Source: Ceratorhiza oryzae-sativae (taxonomy: Eukaryota; Basidiomycota; Agaricomycetes; Cantharellales; Ceratobasidiaceae). From it: a DNA stretch of 64,000 nucleotides. The DNA is taken from contig JARWMV010000012.1 in the NCBI GenBank assembly GCA_030998015.1, forward strand, positions 186,001 to 250,000, written 5' to 3'. Made by a program: the position numbers and the translations under genes. The notes under the pieces were generated by a model that worked only from the letters and a program-made list of their open reading frames with translations, was not told where the DNA came from and searched no databases. Positions 1-10,383 of this stretch are shown one piece after another (position 1 is the first letter of the stretch; each line of letters starts with the position of its first letter).

Positions 1-874
1 TACCTGGATTATAGGGAAAATTTCCTAGCGCACTACAAGTACCATCAAGGCGATCAAAATAGACATATCCGTATACTCAGGGAACCCGAGTTATCGACAA
101 CCACACGCCCGGTAACGGGACCCCGAACTTGGAACGAACCTATGGAAGAAAAGATCGACCACGTTGAAGAAGCCTTGAAAAGCCTGAGGCTCGCCGGTCT
201 GCAAGGCCTGAAGAGGGAAGATATGGTCAAACTCCTCCCTGCAGATTTCTCTACAGAAGCTGCGCTTGAAACTATGGCGAGCGTTAGAGCTTATTATCAA
301 GGTTCGCGCATTATGTTTTTCAGAATGGAAAACTTGATTAAACTATGGAGTTACAGTCGCATACAAGCGTTTCGCCGATAACATCCCCTTGGCTATCGAT
401 CAGCGATATATCCATGCTTTCGACGAAACGATCTTGGTTACATTGGTCACCGGACTCTCACTCAGCGGTGAGGGTGCAAGTGAGCGATGCGCTGCATGGT
501 TGGCCGAATCACAGGCGGTCATCCGCCAGCGCGCTGAGCTGCAAGATCGCAAGTTGAGACTTGCAGAAGCCAAAAGGGAGCTACTGGAGGTGCCGGGAAT
601 TAGCGCTATGCACGAAAGGATTACGAAGCCGCTAAAGAAACGAGTTCGCCGAAGAAGCCAAGCATCCCGAGCGGTGGCGGGGGATAGCCCAGCAAGCCCT
701 TCGGGCTCGCAGAATCATCCATTTGAAGACCCTACCTCACCGGAAGACCGACATTCACTAGAAATAGATGGGGTCTTCACAGTAGAGGCTGTACCCGCAG
801 TGCCTGAATTACCTCGCATGCGCCCTGAAGCTCAGGTATTTCAGCCACGAAACATCTTTGGCGGGCGTCGATGA
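1..874 (+). CDS. Dynamin-family GTPase, C-terminal part (stalk end and GED)
   Basis: The reading frame is open from the first base, so the gene starts left of the window. The first residues (YLDYRENFLAHYK) resemble the end of the dynamin/Mx stalk. A 55-bp GT-AG intron at 302-356 joins YYQ to VAYKRFADNIPLAIDQ, which with the preceding SVRAYYQ is a typical GTPase effector domain. About 75 further GED residues follow, rich in charged helix, then a basic and Ser/Pro-rich tail of roughly 85 residues to the TGA at 872-874. The GTPase domain is outside the window, so activity cannot be judged. Dynamin-family proteins polymerise on membranes and drive fission or fusion; the GED folds back on the stalk. 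The tail is long for an Mx-like protein and is not recognised. Confidence 0.85.
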
Positions 875-1014
875 CTTGCTTGAGCTATTAGATAGCTTTT
901 CCAGTTAAATTTTGTATTGACACACGCGATACGTTGGTTCAACATGGCATAGTTTCAAACTTTCAGTATTGGCACAGCCTCATCGGATAACACGGAGTGT
1001 CACCACCACTTGAA

Positions 1015-1599
1015 TCACTCCAAGAATCGAACTCTCCATGGCTCTCCACAAAGTTTCGAAGGCAACAGCGAGGCCTGCAACATAGCATTATTAGTTGATT
1101 CATAGAGTTCATAGCAGACTGTTTACTTGGGGAGGGAATATCCGCAGCAACGAGAACTCCAGGCACAGTTTTTCGCCATCGTCCTCGACGTAAAAGCTAA
1201 TATCATCAGCGTCAGCGCCGGTGTGCACCAATATATTTTATATAAAATCCCTACTGAAAGCGACCCTCGTCATCTACTTTCTGGAAATGGAATTCCAGAG
1301 GTTCACTACGGGTCACGATCGAAGCATTCGGACGAACTGCCCCGGCTACACCCAGGTATTTGTTGTATTTCAGGTTCCGGAACGTGATGGTGTTTTCCGA
1401 ACAATGCTGGATGACCCACTGAGATAGATCTAGGTGAGAAAACTTGAAAACACGATTACAGTCAACACACCTCTTGTTCGCCTGGATTTCCGGTAGGAGG
1501 TATGATGATAATATGCGCATCCTCGCTGTCGCTTTGCATGGTGAGCAAAGACTCTTGCTCGCCCTTGGAAATTAGAGCAGGGATTGTAGGGAAGGTCAT
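1015..1599 (-). CDS. Beta-trefoil protein A (protease inhibitor I66-like or ricin-B-like)
   Basis: Four exons can be joined on the minus strand. Intron 1429-1470 places a Glu before WVIQHCSENT; the next exon gives the block KYLGVAG; two more introns lead to a last exon ending CGEPWRVRFLE and TGA at 1015-1017. The W-x-I, Y-L-G and final W-x-F spacing is that of small fungal beta-trefoil proteins: mycospin-type serine protease inhibitors (I66) or ricin-B lectins. The downstream paralogue B (2602-3211) shares the intron before WVI and an IFPP motif near the end. No signal peptide is visible, which suits a cytoplasmic defence protein. The ATG at 1597-1599 is the best in-frame start, but an upstream exon is possible. 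Which trefoil family it belongs to is uncertain. Confidence 0.6.
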
Positions 1600-2601
1600 C
1601 GTGGTAGTGTGCTGTAAGATCGTGGTGAGGGGGGTCCACTGGGCTCGACGGAGAATTTATACCGAGATTCGGACATCGAACCAGATAGGTTGAGTGACAT
1701 CAGAAGAAAATGATCATTTGCCATTCTTGGGCTCATCCCTGGCAATGAATTATACGAGATGGGGCCGGACCGATGAGAAGTACACGAGCCCAGACCCCTT
1801 GCGAGAGTAACCGAACAGTCCCCAAATTTGAGGCCGGGTGTACAAAGTTTTATTGTGTTGGCCCACGTTTGCCATGAGTGTGGAAAAACCCAAAGGCGGG
1901 GAGGAGGGAGTCATCGGACCGAGTCCGAAAGAACAATCATGAGCTACGCCAACGGTCGGTCTTTTGGGTTTGTATATAACTTGGAAAAATGGGGGCGCTT
2001 GTCGTCAACACATCGTTATACATTTCTTCTCCAACAAGGCGCACGGTGAAAACTGTGAACTGGCCTACTTGAAGCCCCTACAACCCATCTCTTTTTGCGG
2101 CTCGTTCCTTTATTGAACTAAAGATGCTGAGGGGTTGAACATTTTGCATGAGACATATTAAAATGGAAGAGGCCGGTGAATACGGGGCACGGGCAACGCA
2201 AGGCAAACGCCATCCTTCATCCATTGTTTCTGTCGTATCACCAGTCTCCAGCCCGCTCAGTATTTTGCCAACGGGCTGCCGGTGATTTTATGACGAGGAT
2301 AAGTTGAAACCCTTAGAAACCCAAATACCACTAGCGGCATAATAAGGAGGTGGTTGAAGGCAACAGCCATTGTCCCATCGGTCATTTAGCCAAGTGGTTG
2401 CACCAGCCCTGGCCGTATTGACGAACCGCCATTCCGTCAACACACGCGGGAGAAAGCCCACTGAATATCTCATTCTCAGGGAATTTCTGAATCAAGTCCA
2501 TATTGGGGACGTAGGTGAGTATATATGCGCTATAGTTCACTCATTTTCAAGTGTATCTACGTCAAAAGTACCGACTAGAGAGCTTTTCCAGCCCGGGGAG
2601 C
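1600..2601. other. Intergenic stretch between the two trefoil genes
   Basis: No convincing ORF, splice pattern or RNA gene was found. It should hold the promoter of gene A and the 3' end of gene B. Confidence 0.5.
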
Positions 2602-3211
2602 CTACTCTACAAACTTGAGGGTCCAGGTAGTTCCGTTCCGTCCAGGCATCAAGGCAGACTATGTCATATAGTTTTAAGATGCTTCAAGTGGACAGAACAG
2701 GTCGACTTACGCGGGGTGGAAAGATTTCATTGGGGGAAATGCTGAGGCTTAGGTTTGTGCCGTCGTCTCCCAAGACTGTGAACCTAGAGTGGCCAGATTG
2801 TCAGTGTTAGGAGTCGATTTCGTAGTGGCTGGAATAGCGCTTACGAATAATCACCAGAATCGTTGCTCTCTGCAGTGAATAGTAGTGGGTCGTCGCGTAG
2901 GTAAAGCCACGCATTCACACGAAGCTCCGAGGAGCTGCTCTCGATCCCAACGTATTTGCCAGAGGAAATATGCTTGATCGCGACCTTGTTTTCTGAACAT
3001 TCTTCAATGACCCACTAGAAAAACATGTGATTGTTCTGTCAGAGACGGTTCCTATTAAAGCTAACCTTTTGAAGTGGCGTTTCGTCCAAGGGCACAAGCG
3101 TGACTGGTGTTTTGTTGGCATCTAGTCCGCCAGTGAGAGCCAGGCCGTCTGGCTGAGTGATATAGCAGGGTTTCGATGTTATGGACATATAGATGATCTT
3201 GTACCGCGAAA
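2602..3211 (-). CDS. Beta-trefoil protein B, paralogue of A
   Basis: Exons are clear from 3211 downward. RYKIIYMS opens the trefoil, a PLDETPLQK block precedes an intron, then WVIEECSENKVAIKHI and GKYVGIE follow; another intron leads to FTVLGDDG and NEIFPPR, and a last exon ends TTWTLKFVE with TAG at 2602-2604. Intron positions match gene A, so the two arose by tandem duplication. Sequence identity between them is modest, which suggests old or fast divergence. The first coding exon lies upstream of 3211 behind an acceptor (TTTCATAG) and could not be fixed, so the start is incomplete. Most likely a mycospin/I66-like inhibitor or ricin-B-like lectin. Confidence 0.62.
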
Positions 3212-3590
3212 CTATGAAAGAGGACGAGCCGAGTGAGTAGGTTCTATTGAGATCTATATGCTACTATATGGGCGGCAAATCATGGCGGTACACTAAACGG
3301 GCGTTAGTAGACGATGATCATCACTGTCTTGTCCATCAAGGGTGACCTTGATCAAGATTTAACGAGCGGTATGATTTCCAAGTTGGGAAACAAATCGCGG
3401 GGCACCTCACACCTAGCCTGTATTCATGCTGATTGAATATACCAAGAACAATGGCCATCGAAGAAAACAACAAGGTATTATACAGGCGGGCTCAAAGGTG
3501 GTGCGGCGTCATCAATACTTCCAATTGCACGAGACCACCCCGCAAAACGCATTCATCGCATCTACTTCTATGTAGATACCGTCAGTTTGA
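3212..3590. other. Upstream region of trefoil B
   Basis: It should contain the missing first exon and promoter of trefoil B on the minus strand and the 3' end of the EAF7 gene. A candidate first ATG lies near 3330-3345 but its splice donor is unclear. Confidence 0.3.
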
Positions 3591-4358
3591 CTAATCACGT
3601 CCACGCGAGCGACGCACCTTTTTCTTTTTCGACCCCTTCCCTCGATTGACCTTGGCTGGTGCCTTGCCTCGCGGCGCGGTGCTTTTGCGCGTCCCTCTTC
3701 GGGCAGTGGGTGCATCTTAGGGGCCGGCTCAGAGATGGCAAGATATGAATTGAGGAAACACACCTTCTGCCTCTGCTTCGCCTTCCTCTTCTGCCCCTTC
3801 CTCGGCTGCCTCGGTCGCAGCATCCGTCTCGGCGTCATCCTCTCCTTCAGTCAGGTCGCTCAGCTCCGAGTCGTCATTGGTCAAGCCCGCGTTGAGGTGT
3901 CGCTTCCGGGGTTTAGAGGTCTCGCTCTCTCCGCCGGGAGTAGCCGCGCGGCGGGAAACCATGAGGTCGTTGAACTGAGCATATGGCAAGGAAAATTCGC
4001 GAAACCAGGGGTGGCTGTAGAGCACGGCGGGATCGGTGGAGTTGGGATATATGATAGGGCGCCCGGTTGTGGTGTCGTATTGGTGGTAGTCTAGGTCGTC
4101 GAGCGCATCGAGGTGGTAGAGAGTGGCGAGTTTGGCCCAGATGTCGGCGACATCGACCCAGAGGCCGGACTCGTTGCGGATGCTGCGGCGGAGGGTGAGC
4201 ATGTGGAAATGCTTGTGCATCCCCACCGGCCGCGCCCGCTCGACCGAGCGAAACAGCGCGATCTCGCCCTCGAGCGTGTCCAGAAACCCAGCAGGCGCCT
4301 GCGGTTCGTTGTCGTCGAACATATCAGCGGTGGCGCACGTGACCAGCTCGGCGAGCAC
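3591..4358 (-). CDS. EAF7: EAF7/MRGBP-like subunit of the NuA4 histone acetyltransferase
   Basis: The protein has the CT20 (EAF7/MRGBP) signature: EGEIALFRSVERARPVGMHK, then KHFHML, then a segment with DIWAKLATLYHLDALDDLD. This is followed by WFREFSLPY, a long acidic run (residues about 165-205) and a strongly basic tail ending KKKKVRRSRGRD. Intron 3716-3763 (48 bp) links the acidic part to the basic tail; TAG is at 3591-3593. In yeast and human this protein bridges MRG15/Eaf3 within the NuA4/TIP60 complex in the nucleus. The start at 4358 is the first ATG of the open frame; a Met 12 residues later is also possible. Single-copy, conserved, apparently intact. Confidence 0.85.
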
Positions 4359-4778
4359 ACATGTGCAAATATCGCCCGCCCCAATGCACTATTGCCAACA
4401 TACCGGCTCACGCTGCCTTTCGACAACCCCGAAAGATGTAATACAACCCATCTAATATCTCCGGTTTAGGCTATGGCAATGGCGATCCCATTGTTCATCT
4501 TACGGGTATACCCACATTTTATAAGCTATGCCCGTTGACGGCCGTCCGCAGTGCATCTGAAACGGCACATGAGTAACCAGACGCTTACAAAATTGGCCGG
4601 TTCAACTCCAAAATTGGAATCCGGAAAATGTCATATAGTAGGCTGAGCCAACACAAGCCAGCCATCAGAATTTAAACGTCCTCTTCGATTGCCGCGCGAG
4701 GCTGAAGGGGATACAACAGTGGGATTCCGTGCCTTTTGATGAGCGAATTCGAAGCGCCAACACTGCGTTTGCGGACTC

Positions 4779-4786
4779 TATAAAAG
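4779..4786 (+). promoter_or_regulatory. TATA box of the alpha/beta hydrolase gene
   Basis: TATAAAAG lies only 2 bp before the first in-frame ATG (4788). Transcription would normally start about 30 bp downstream, so that ATG is probably not in the mRNA and the ATG at 4842 is the better start. Confidence 0.5.
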
Positions 4787-4841
4787 CATGGGTTTCATAG
4801 ACGGGGCTAAAAACAAACTCCTTGCTCCCTACCGTTGCCCA

Positions 4842-5888
4842 ATGATCGTCCCTTCGTGTTCTGCGATGTTGTCTGCCTTGGCAGTGCTCTCGGCTGGAGC
4901 CTTGGCTCATCCAACCAAGCGCACGACACCACTGTGGGAAACCTTGCCGCCCACACCCAGTCTACCAGGGAACCCAGCTGGAGTAAAGACGCCCGTCAAC
5001 GGAATCCAGATCTGGCACGCCGAATTTGGGACAAGATCGTCTGCTCTGCCTGTTCTTATGATTCATGGCGGCTTCGGGAGCTCGAACTATTGGGGCAATG
5101 TAGTGCAAATACTCATGAAAAAGCATTATGTCATTACGATGGACTTGCGGGGCCAGGGGCGAAGTACCATGGACAGCACCCCGTTTACGTACGATCTCTA
5201 TGCCCAGGATGGTGCGTAATATCCTCTTGTCTCGCCTTACCCTCCCTAAATGCTTGGTTTCCAGCTGCTGAAATCCTCAAGAGCTTGGGTATCTACAAAG
5301 CCGCGTGGGTCGGTTGGTCGGACGGCGCAGATACAGGTTTGCTGGCCCTTTGTCACCAACTCATTACCAAGTCTAACCCGCACTCTTAACAGTGCTATCC
5401 GCTCTACTAAACACCACACTTGCACCCATGGTACAGAGGGCTTTTATAACAGGTGCCAACCACAACGTTGCGTGAGTATACATTTGCCCCCTCCTCCCCA
5501 TGATCCGATCCTTACCACGCCCAACCTTAGGGCGGGCAACGCGACATTCCAGAATACAGCCATCTACAACCAATTCGTGACGCGAGCTGCGGCAGAGTAT
5601 CAAGCGTTCCAGCCAAACGGAAACCTCACCGCCCTGGCTAATGCTATTACCACACTCGAAAGCACTCTGCCGCAATGGACCGGGTCAGATCTCGCCAAGA
5701 TCCCATTGGGCCCTCTGCTTACGATGAGTTGGGGACAATACGAAGAAGCTGTCAACTTGTCCGAGCCGTCCGTGATGCATGGATTTCTCCCCCAGGCCAA
5801 GCTGCATATAATGACCAATGTCTCACATTTCGGTCCTATACAGGATCCAGCGCAGTTTGCTGGACTGGTGGAGGATTTCATGGCTTAA
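4842..5888 (+). CDS. Secreted alpha/beta hydrolase
   Basis: From the ATG at 4842 the protein begins with a signal peptide (MIVPSCSAMLSALAVLSAGA, then LA/HPTKR). The hydrolase core has an oxyanion-loop HGG (LMIHGGFGSSNYW), DLRGQGRS after the second strand, the nucleophile elbow GWSDG and a C-terminal NVSHFGPI carrying the catalytic His. Three short introns interrupt the frame; joining them gives SALLNTTLAP and GANHNVAGNATF without a break to TAA. The family covers lipases, esterases and epoxide hydrolases; the substrate cannot be inferred. An upstream in-frame ATG at 4788 would add 18 residues but overlaps the TATA position. Confidence 0.8.
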
Positions 5889-5957
5889 TTCTGTAGCATA
5901 ACACAACGCAAGGAAAATGCACGTAATGCAACTCATTGTTGAGGATAATCCCGTCTC

Positions 5958-8694
5958 TTACATGTTGAAACCCCCAAAGACTACTCTTCCGTCTAACATC
6001 GTCGCAACCACCCCCGAGCTGAGAATCTCGTTATCCGGAACTGTCATGATATCCTTGGATAACACAGTCAAGTCCGCCCTCATCCCCCTAGCGATCTTTC
6101 CAAGATGACGCTCTTGGAAGCTAGCGTATGCGGCATTGGCGGTCATTCCTCGGAGAGCTGAAAAAAAAAAGTGTTTGGTTAGGGCGGGTTATGCCGGGCA
6201 TTTCAGTTGTCTGACTACCAACCTTCGGAGCGGGTCATTCGTTGTTCGGGATACCATCCTCCAGGCCCGTGCGGAGATGTTCCTTCGGGAGACAATCTCG
6301 TCACAGCAGCGTAAAACCCCTTCCATCACGAGCGTCAACATGATCACCTAAGGTCCACGAGACAACTCACTAGTAGCGGATTGATTCCCTCGACTGGAAA
6401 ATCGGACCCGGTCGTGACCATTGCCCCGTTTCTGGTAGATATTAGCCAAACCCGAATCGAACAACCTGGGAAATGTGTCGTACTGGATCAGGGTACGCCA
6501 TGCATATGCACCTTTAATTCGTTCAGGCCCCTGAGGGCATTATGAATTCAAGTTTAATATGAATATCAATGTTGGCTTACTAGGCGAGTCTCGGCATAGC
6601 CCATATCACTCGTTCTGCGAATCAAATTATATTGCTGCCTTGACCATGCTCGATGAAATAGATACCTACGCATGAGTCGGTTGCACGCTCGCAATGACTA
6701 GCAAGGTCAGTCGCAATTTGCCTTAGAGGGATATCTAAACATACCTCCCAGATCAGCAAGTCGTTTTAGATCGGCCTGAGTTAGTATTTGAGCATGTTCA
6801 ATACGTAGGCGTGGATCGGGGTTGGTATTTGTTGAGTTTTGAAGAACTTGCTCGTAGGTGTCGAGAATGAGGTTGTTGGCTCGGTCCTAACAAATAAATG
6901 GGATGAGAGGTGCAATTACGGGTACAAAGGTAAACCTTACACCTATGCAATGGGTATTCTACGTTCCGGCATCAGTTTCCAACATCTTGCAACTAGGGAG
7001 TCAGCGTACCACTTGCCAGCCCTGTTCCTCTCAAATTTAACCAAAAAAAAGAAGATCCATCACTCTGTCACTCACATCATTAAAGAAACTCTTGATCAGA
7101 TTCTCAAACACCTCTGGGCTGCTTCTTAATATCCCGGTTGTGTCGGGCCGGTCCGAGTACGGTTCAAGCATAGCACTTCCCCAAGAGCCCAACGCACCAT
7201 CTCCAAATAATTTCACTGCGCGAAGCGTAAGTCGACCGTCGGCCGATTCGGCGGGAGAGATGGTAGGTAACTGAGAGGCCCAGTAAGTGTCGGAAATAAC
7301 GTGCCCCATTAGATAGAGTCGTATCGGAAGTCGATTGGTGCGTGCCATACTGCGTGGTATGTTGGTAAAACCGGGGGAAAGCATGAGCAAAACTCGCCTT
7401 TTGAAAAATTCAATGTCGGGGACGAGCGTTGCAGCATCGTGGATGCTCGTCAGACCCACAGAGAGCGCGTCTTTGACTGTACGTTGGAAGAAACGGAGGC
7501 GCTGAGCATCGGTCCATTGTGGTTTCGCGTCATCTGTCCAACCGCAAGTTATGGCCGTGTGATAAAAGGATGTGGGGGACAGGCTGACCTATCAACAGCA
7601 TGGCGTTATCCAGAAAGATGCCTGTAGGATTTCCCTGGGCATCGCGCACAATTTCTCCTCCATCAACTTTCTCGGGAAGTGGACCCAGCCTGCGTATCAC
7701 CTCGTTTGACACCTGTAAAAACAGAATTAGACAGGGCTATGGTCGAGACTGAGGAAGACTGACCCAATAGGCATGCACATCTGTACGAGCGAGCACTATA
7801 GGTTTATCCTTGAGCACTGGGTCTTGGTCCAGATCGTCCGCGGTGGGGAATGAGCCTCCCCAGAGAGTTTGGTCCCAACCTTGACCTTCGATCCAAGCGC
7901 CTGGCTCGAGTGGAGTTGTTTGAAGATATGACTTTATCTTATTCCGGATATCTGGTGCATAGCACAGTTGATAAAAATAGTTGAGGAAGGGCGAAAATCT
8001 CACCCTCTATCGATTTTGAACCTCTGAGAGGGAGTTGCATAGCCCACCCCCATTGCAAAACGTGCGCATGTGCATCTAAATCTCTCATGGGCGCCTAGTG
8101 CCGATTTGTGCAGGAAATAACGCACCATGGAATCCCGGGTACACCGCCTGTCCCGGTCTCAGAAACACAAACTTGAGACCAGTTTTCCTGCTGATTTCCG
8201 GTGCTCCCTTGACGGGGCCAGTGGTCGCACGATCACCCCAACGTCGACGTATTTCGTCCACTGAACCGACGTCGGCGACATGTTTCCCAGAAACAACCAG
8301 ACACTCTACTCTAGGTATCAATCGATAATTTATCATCACATCTCGCCGAGATAATATACACCCACCTCGGTGCTCCTTCGTCAACCGTCCAGATATTCTG
8401 TTCCCCGTGCGCGCTACAAAGCGCGTATGCCTCGGGCAGCTCTCGACCTTTTGATCTTCTCATAAACAAAAACAGTACCGCAATCGCAATGGCCGAGATC
8501 ACAGCCTGAATTCTCCCCCGGCCGATCGCAGACGCGCGCTGCCGGCTCCGAAAGCTAGCCAGACGGAGTTTCTCTAGAGCAGGCTCAGCGTGGGCATTCT
8601 TGTGTGGGTCATCAAGCGAGTCAGTTTTGGACTCATGTCGCCGGGCGGATTCATCCATCCTGGCTTGTCGACGACGAAGTTGGGCCGCGTGCAT
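5958..8694 (-). CDS. Membrane-anchored amidohydrolase (amidohydrolase_3 / YtcJ-like)
   Basis: About ten exons give one continuous protein. The N-terminus is basic and holds a hydrophobic anchor (VISAIAIAVLFLFM). The metal-binding entry motif PGFHDAHAHVLQWG is formed across an intron. Further family motifs are EGQGWDQTLWGG, RTDVHAYWV, LTSIHDAA, KLFGDGALGS, GWQVNTHCIGDRANN, LRIEHAQIL, QPTHA and GSDFPVEG, then the C-terminal RADLTVLSKDI and VVFGG. These fit zinc amidohydrolases of the YtcJ/LAF3 type; the natural substrate is not known. One intron (7350-7397, 48 bp) has a GC donor, and because it is a multiple of three without a stop it could also be retained. The start may be Met 13 (8658). The gene appears intact. 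Confidence 0.85.
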
Positions 8695-10039
8695 GTGTGG
8701 GACAAGCTCCGGTGGGGTCGTTTGTTTGGCTATGTGTTGGCAACGTCACAGTACCAGTCTTGGTCATCGCCATTGAGGCAGGGTTATCCTCCGCTAGATT
8801 CACTTTGACAGCCCCCATCACCAACATTTACTTCCCCTGGAGATCCGGCAACTGGTACTCAGCTACCCGGTCCCTCGATGTTTTGCCGTGGTCACAGTCG
8901 CCGTTGGCAGTTTGCTATCTCTGGCATGCCCTGACTCGTCCCAACTAGCCTATCTATTGAATATATCCAGGATCCCATGCTCCTTGGGCGGAGACTCACC
9001 GACAGCTACTTGTATATTCCATCCGCAAAAACATGGGGCGGTCCATTAGCCTCTCAAGTGAGACTAGGCCAGGTTGAACGGGATCTCGAACAGAGCTATC
9101 TATTATTCCCCTATTAGAGTATTTATCTGGGAACCCCTTGCCATTCTGCAGCTCTTCTACAAGATGAAGACAAGTGGCACCTGTACCCAAAAAATTTCAT
9201 GCCCTGTTCGCACGGAAGGATACTGGAAAGCTCATGATATAAGATACAGGCTAGACTACAAGACGAATTTAAATTCGAGAAAATTTGCTCGCAGAGTCCG
9301 ACAAGCAGTTGTTTTATCAGGGGAAAATCTTAGCATGGCGTAACTTACACAAGCAACATAATCTGTGATCTCCGGAAACTGCCACATTGTTTGTTGATTC
9401 TCGCTGGGGCATGTTTGCATCGGTTAGTATATTATCGACCCACCAGAAACATCCCCGCTCTGAGTATCTGTATGCGATATTCTGGATTGGGAAGTAATGT
9501 CTCCAGTCGCGCAGCACGTTCGCCACTTGGCACTTGCTTTTGTTGATCTTGTGTCTAAATATCAAGAAGCCCTGTAAAGCGGTACACATGTTCAGTTCCA
9601 ATGCTGTTTCTCTGACGCTCCAGTGTATGCTAAATTTTTATTCTGTGACTGGAGAAGCCCCTTGTGGAGCCGATTTCTCAAATTAGAGTTACTGGCGGAG
9701 TCATTCGCCTCTGGAGCGGTGCTTTGAAATGGTTCAATCCTCAAAGGAATCAAGCTTCGTCCTCCATTCCCTCCACTGCACCGTGGGGCAGTGGCTACCT
9801 ACGGCGGCTTGTCCCCTGTGGCGATGTGTATCACGGCTTACGAGGATTCTTCATTCCATCTCATTTATCTGCAACCAGTCGCTCTGGCACCATATGCGTC
9901 TGCCTAAAATATTGGACCCTGTTCTATTGGTGGGTCAGCATGCTGGACAAGATCTTCGAAAGACAGTAAATTTTCGACTAAGTTGCATTTTTGTATATTT
10001 GAGACTCATACAGCTATTGACCTATGCCCACTGCTTCGA
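8695..10039. other. Intergenic and degenerate sequence
   Basis: Only short unsupported ORFs are visible. The right part (about 9660-10040) may hold decayed 5' exons of the kinase fragment that follows, but I could not build a convincing frame. Confidence 0.35.
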
Positions 10040-10383
10040 TTTCACGAGGGGTCGGCCAGGAGCGATATTCTTATGCCTCGAGGGTGGTCGATGCTCGACG
10101 CTGAGAATCCATTGCATTTGCTGACTGCTATTCACGATGCATTACTCGGCCAACCCCTTTAGAAGTCTTTATTTCATCGAACCTTGAGCTGAACATTTCA
10201 TTTCAGGTATCATGGCTTTCACCGAAGCAGAGAAGATACACTGCGACATTAATGCATACAACTTGCTTCTTATTGACCCCGGAGCTCACTATGAAAACTT
10301 GGATTGGCTGGGTACCCCGAAAGTGCAAGCAAGCTGTAGAAGCTGGGACATCAACAGCCTAGGGAATTTATGCTCAAGGACCT
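10040..10383 (+). pseudogene. FunK1-type kinase fragment, catalytic-loop (HRD) part
   Basis: Two pieces join across an intron at 10149-10206 to give LHLLTAIHDALLGIMAFTEA followed by EKIHCDINAYNLLLID. This is the helix-E and catalytic-loop region of fungal-type (FunK1) kinases, where the usual motif is HRDIS-x-N. Here the Arg is Cys, but the Asp and Asn are kept. The intron donor reads GC rather than GT, so it is either a GC-AG intron or a decayed donor. Sequence beyond about 10340 no longer reads as kinase, and the Helitron begins near 10384. The rest of the kinase lies at 16430-17180. Function is lost unless splicing spans the 5.5-kb insertion. Confidence 0.5.

Noticed and set aside
4590..4620. 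GGTTCAACTCC resembling a tRNA B box
   Set aside because: No A box at proper distance and no cloverleaf could be drawn.
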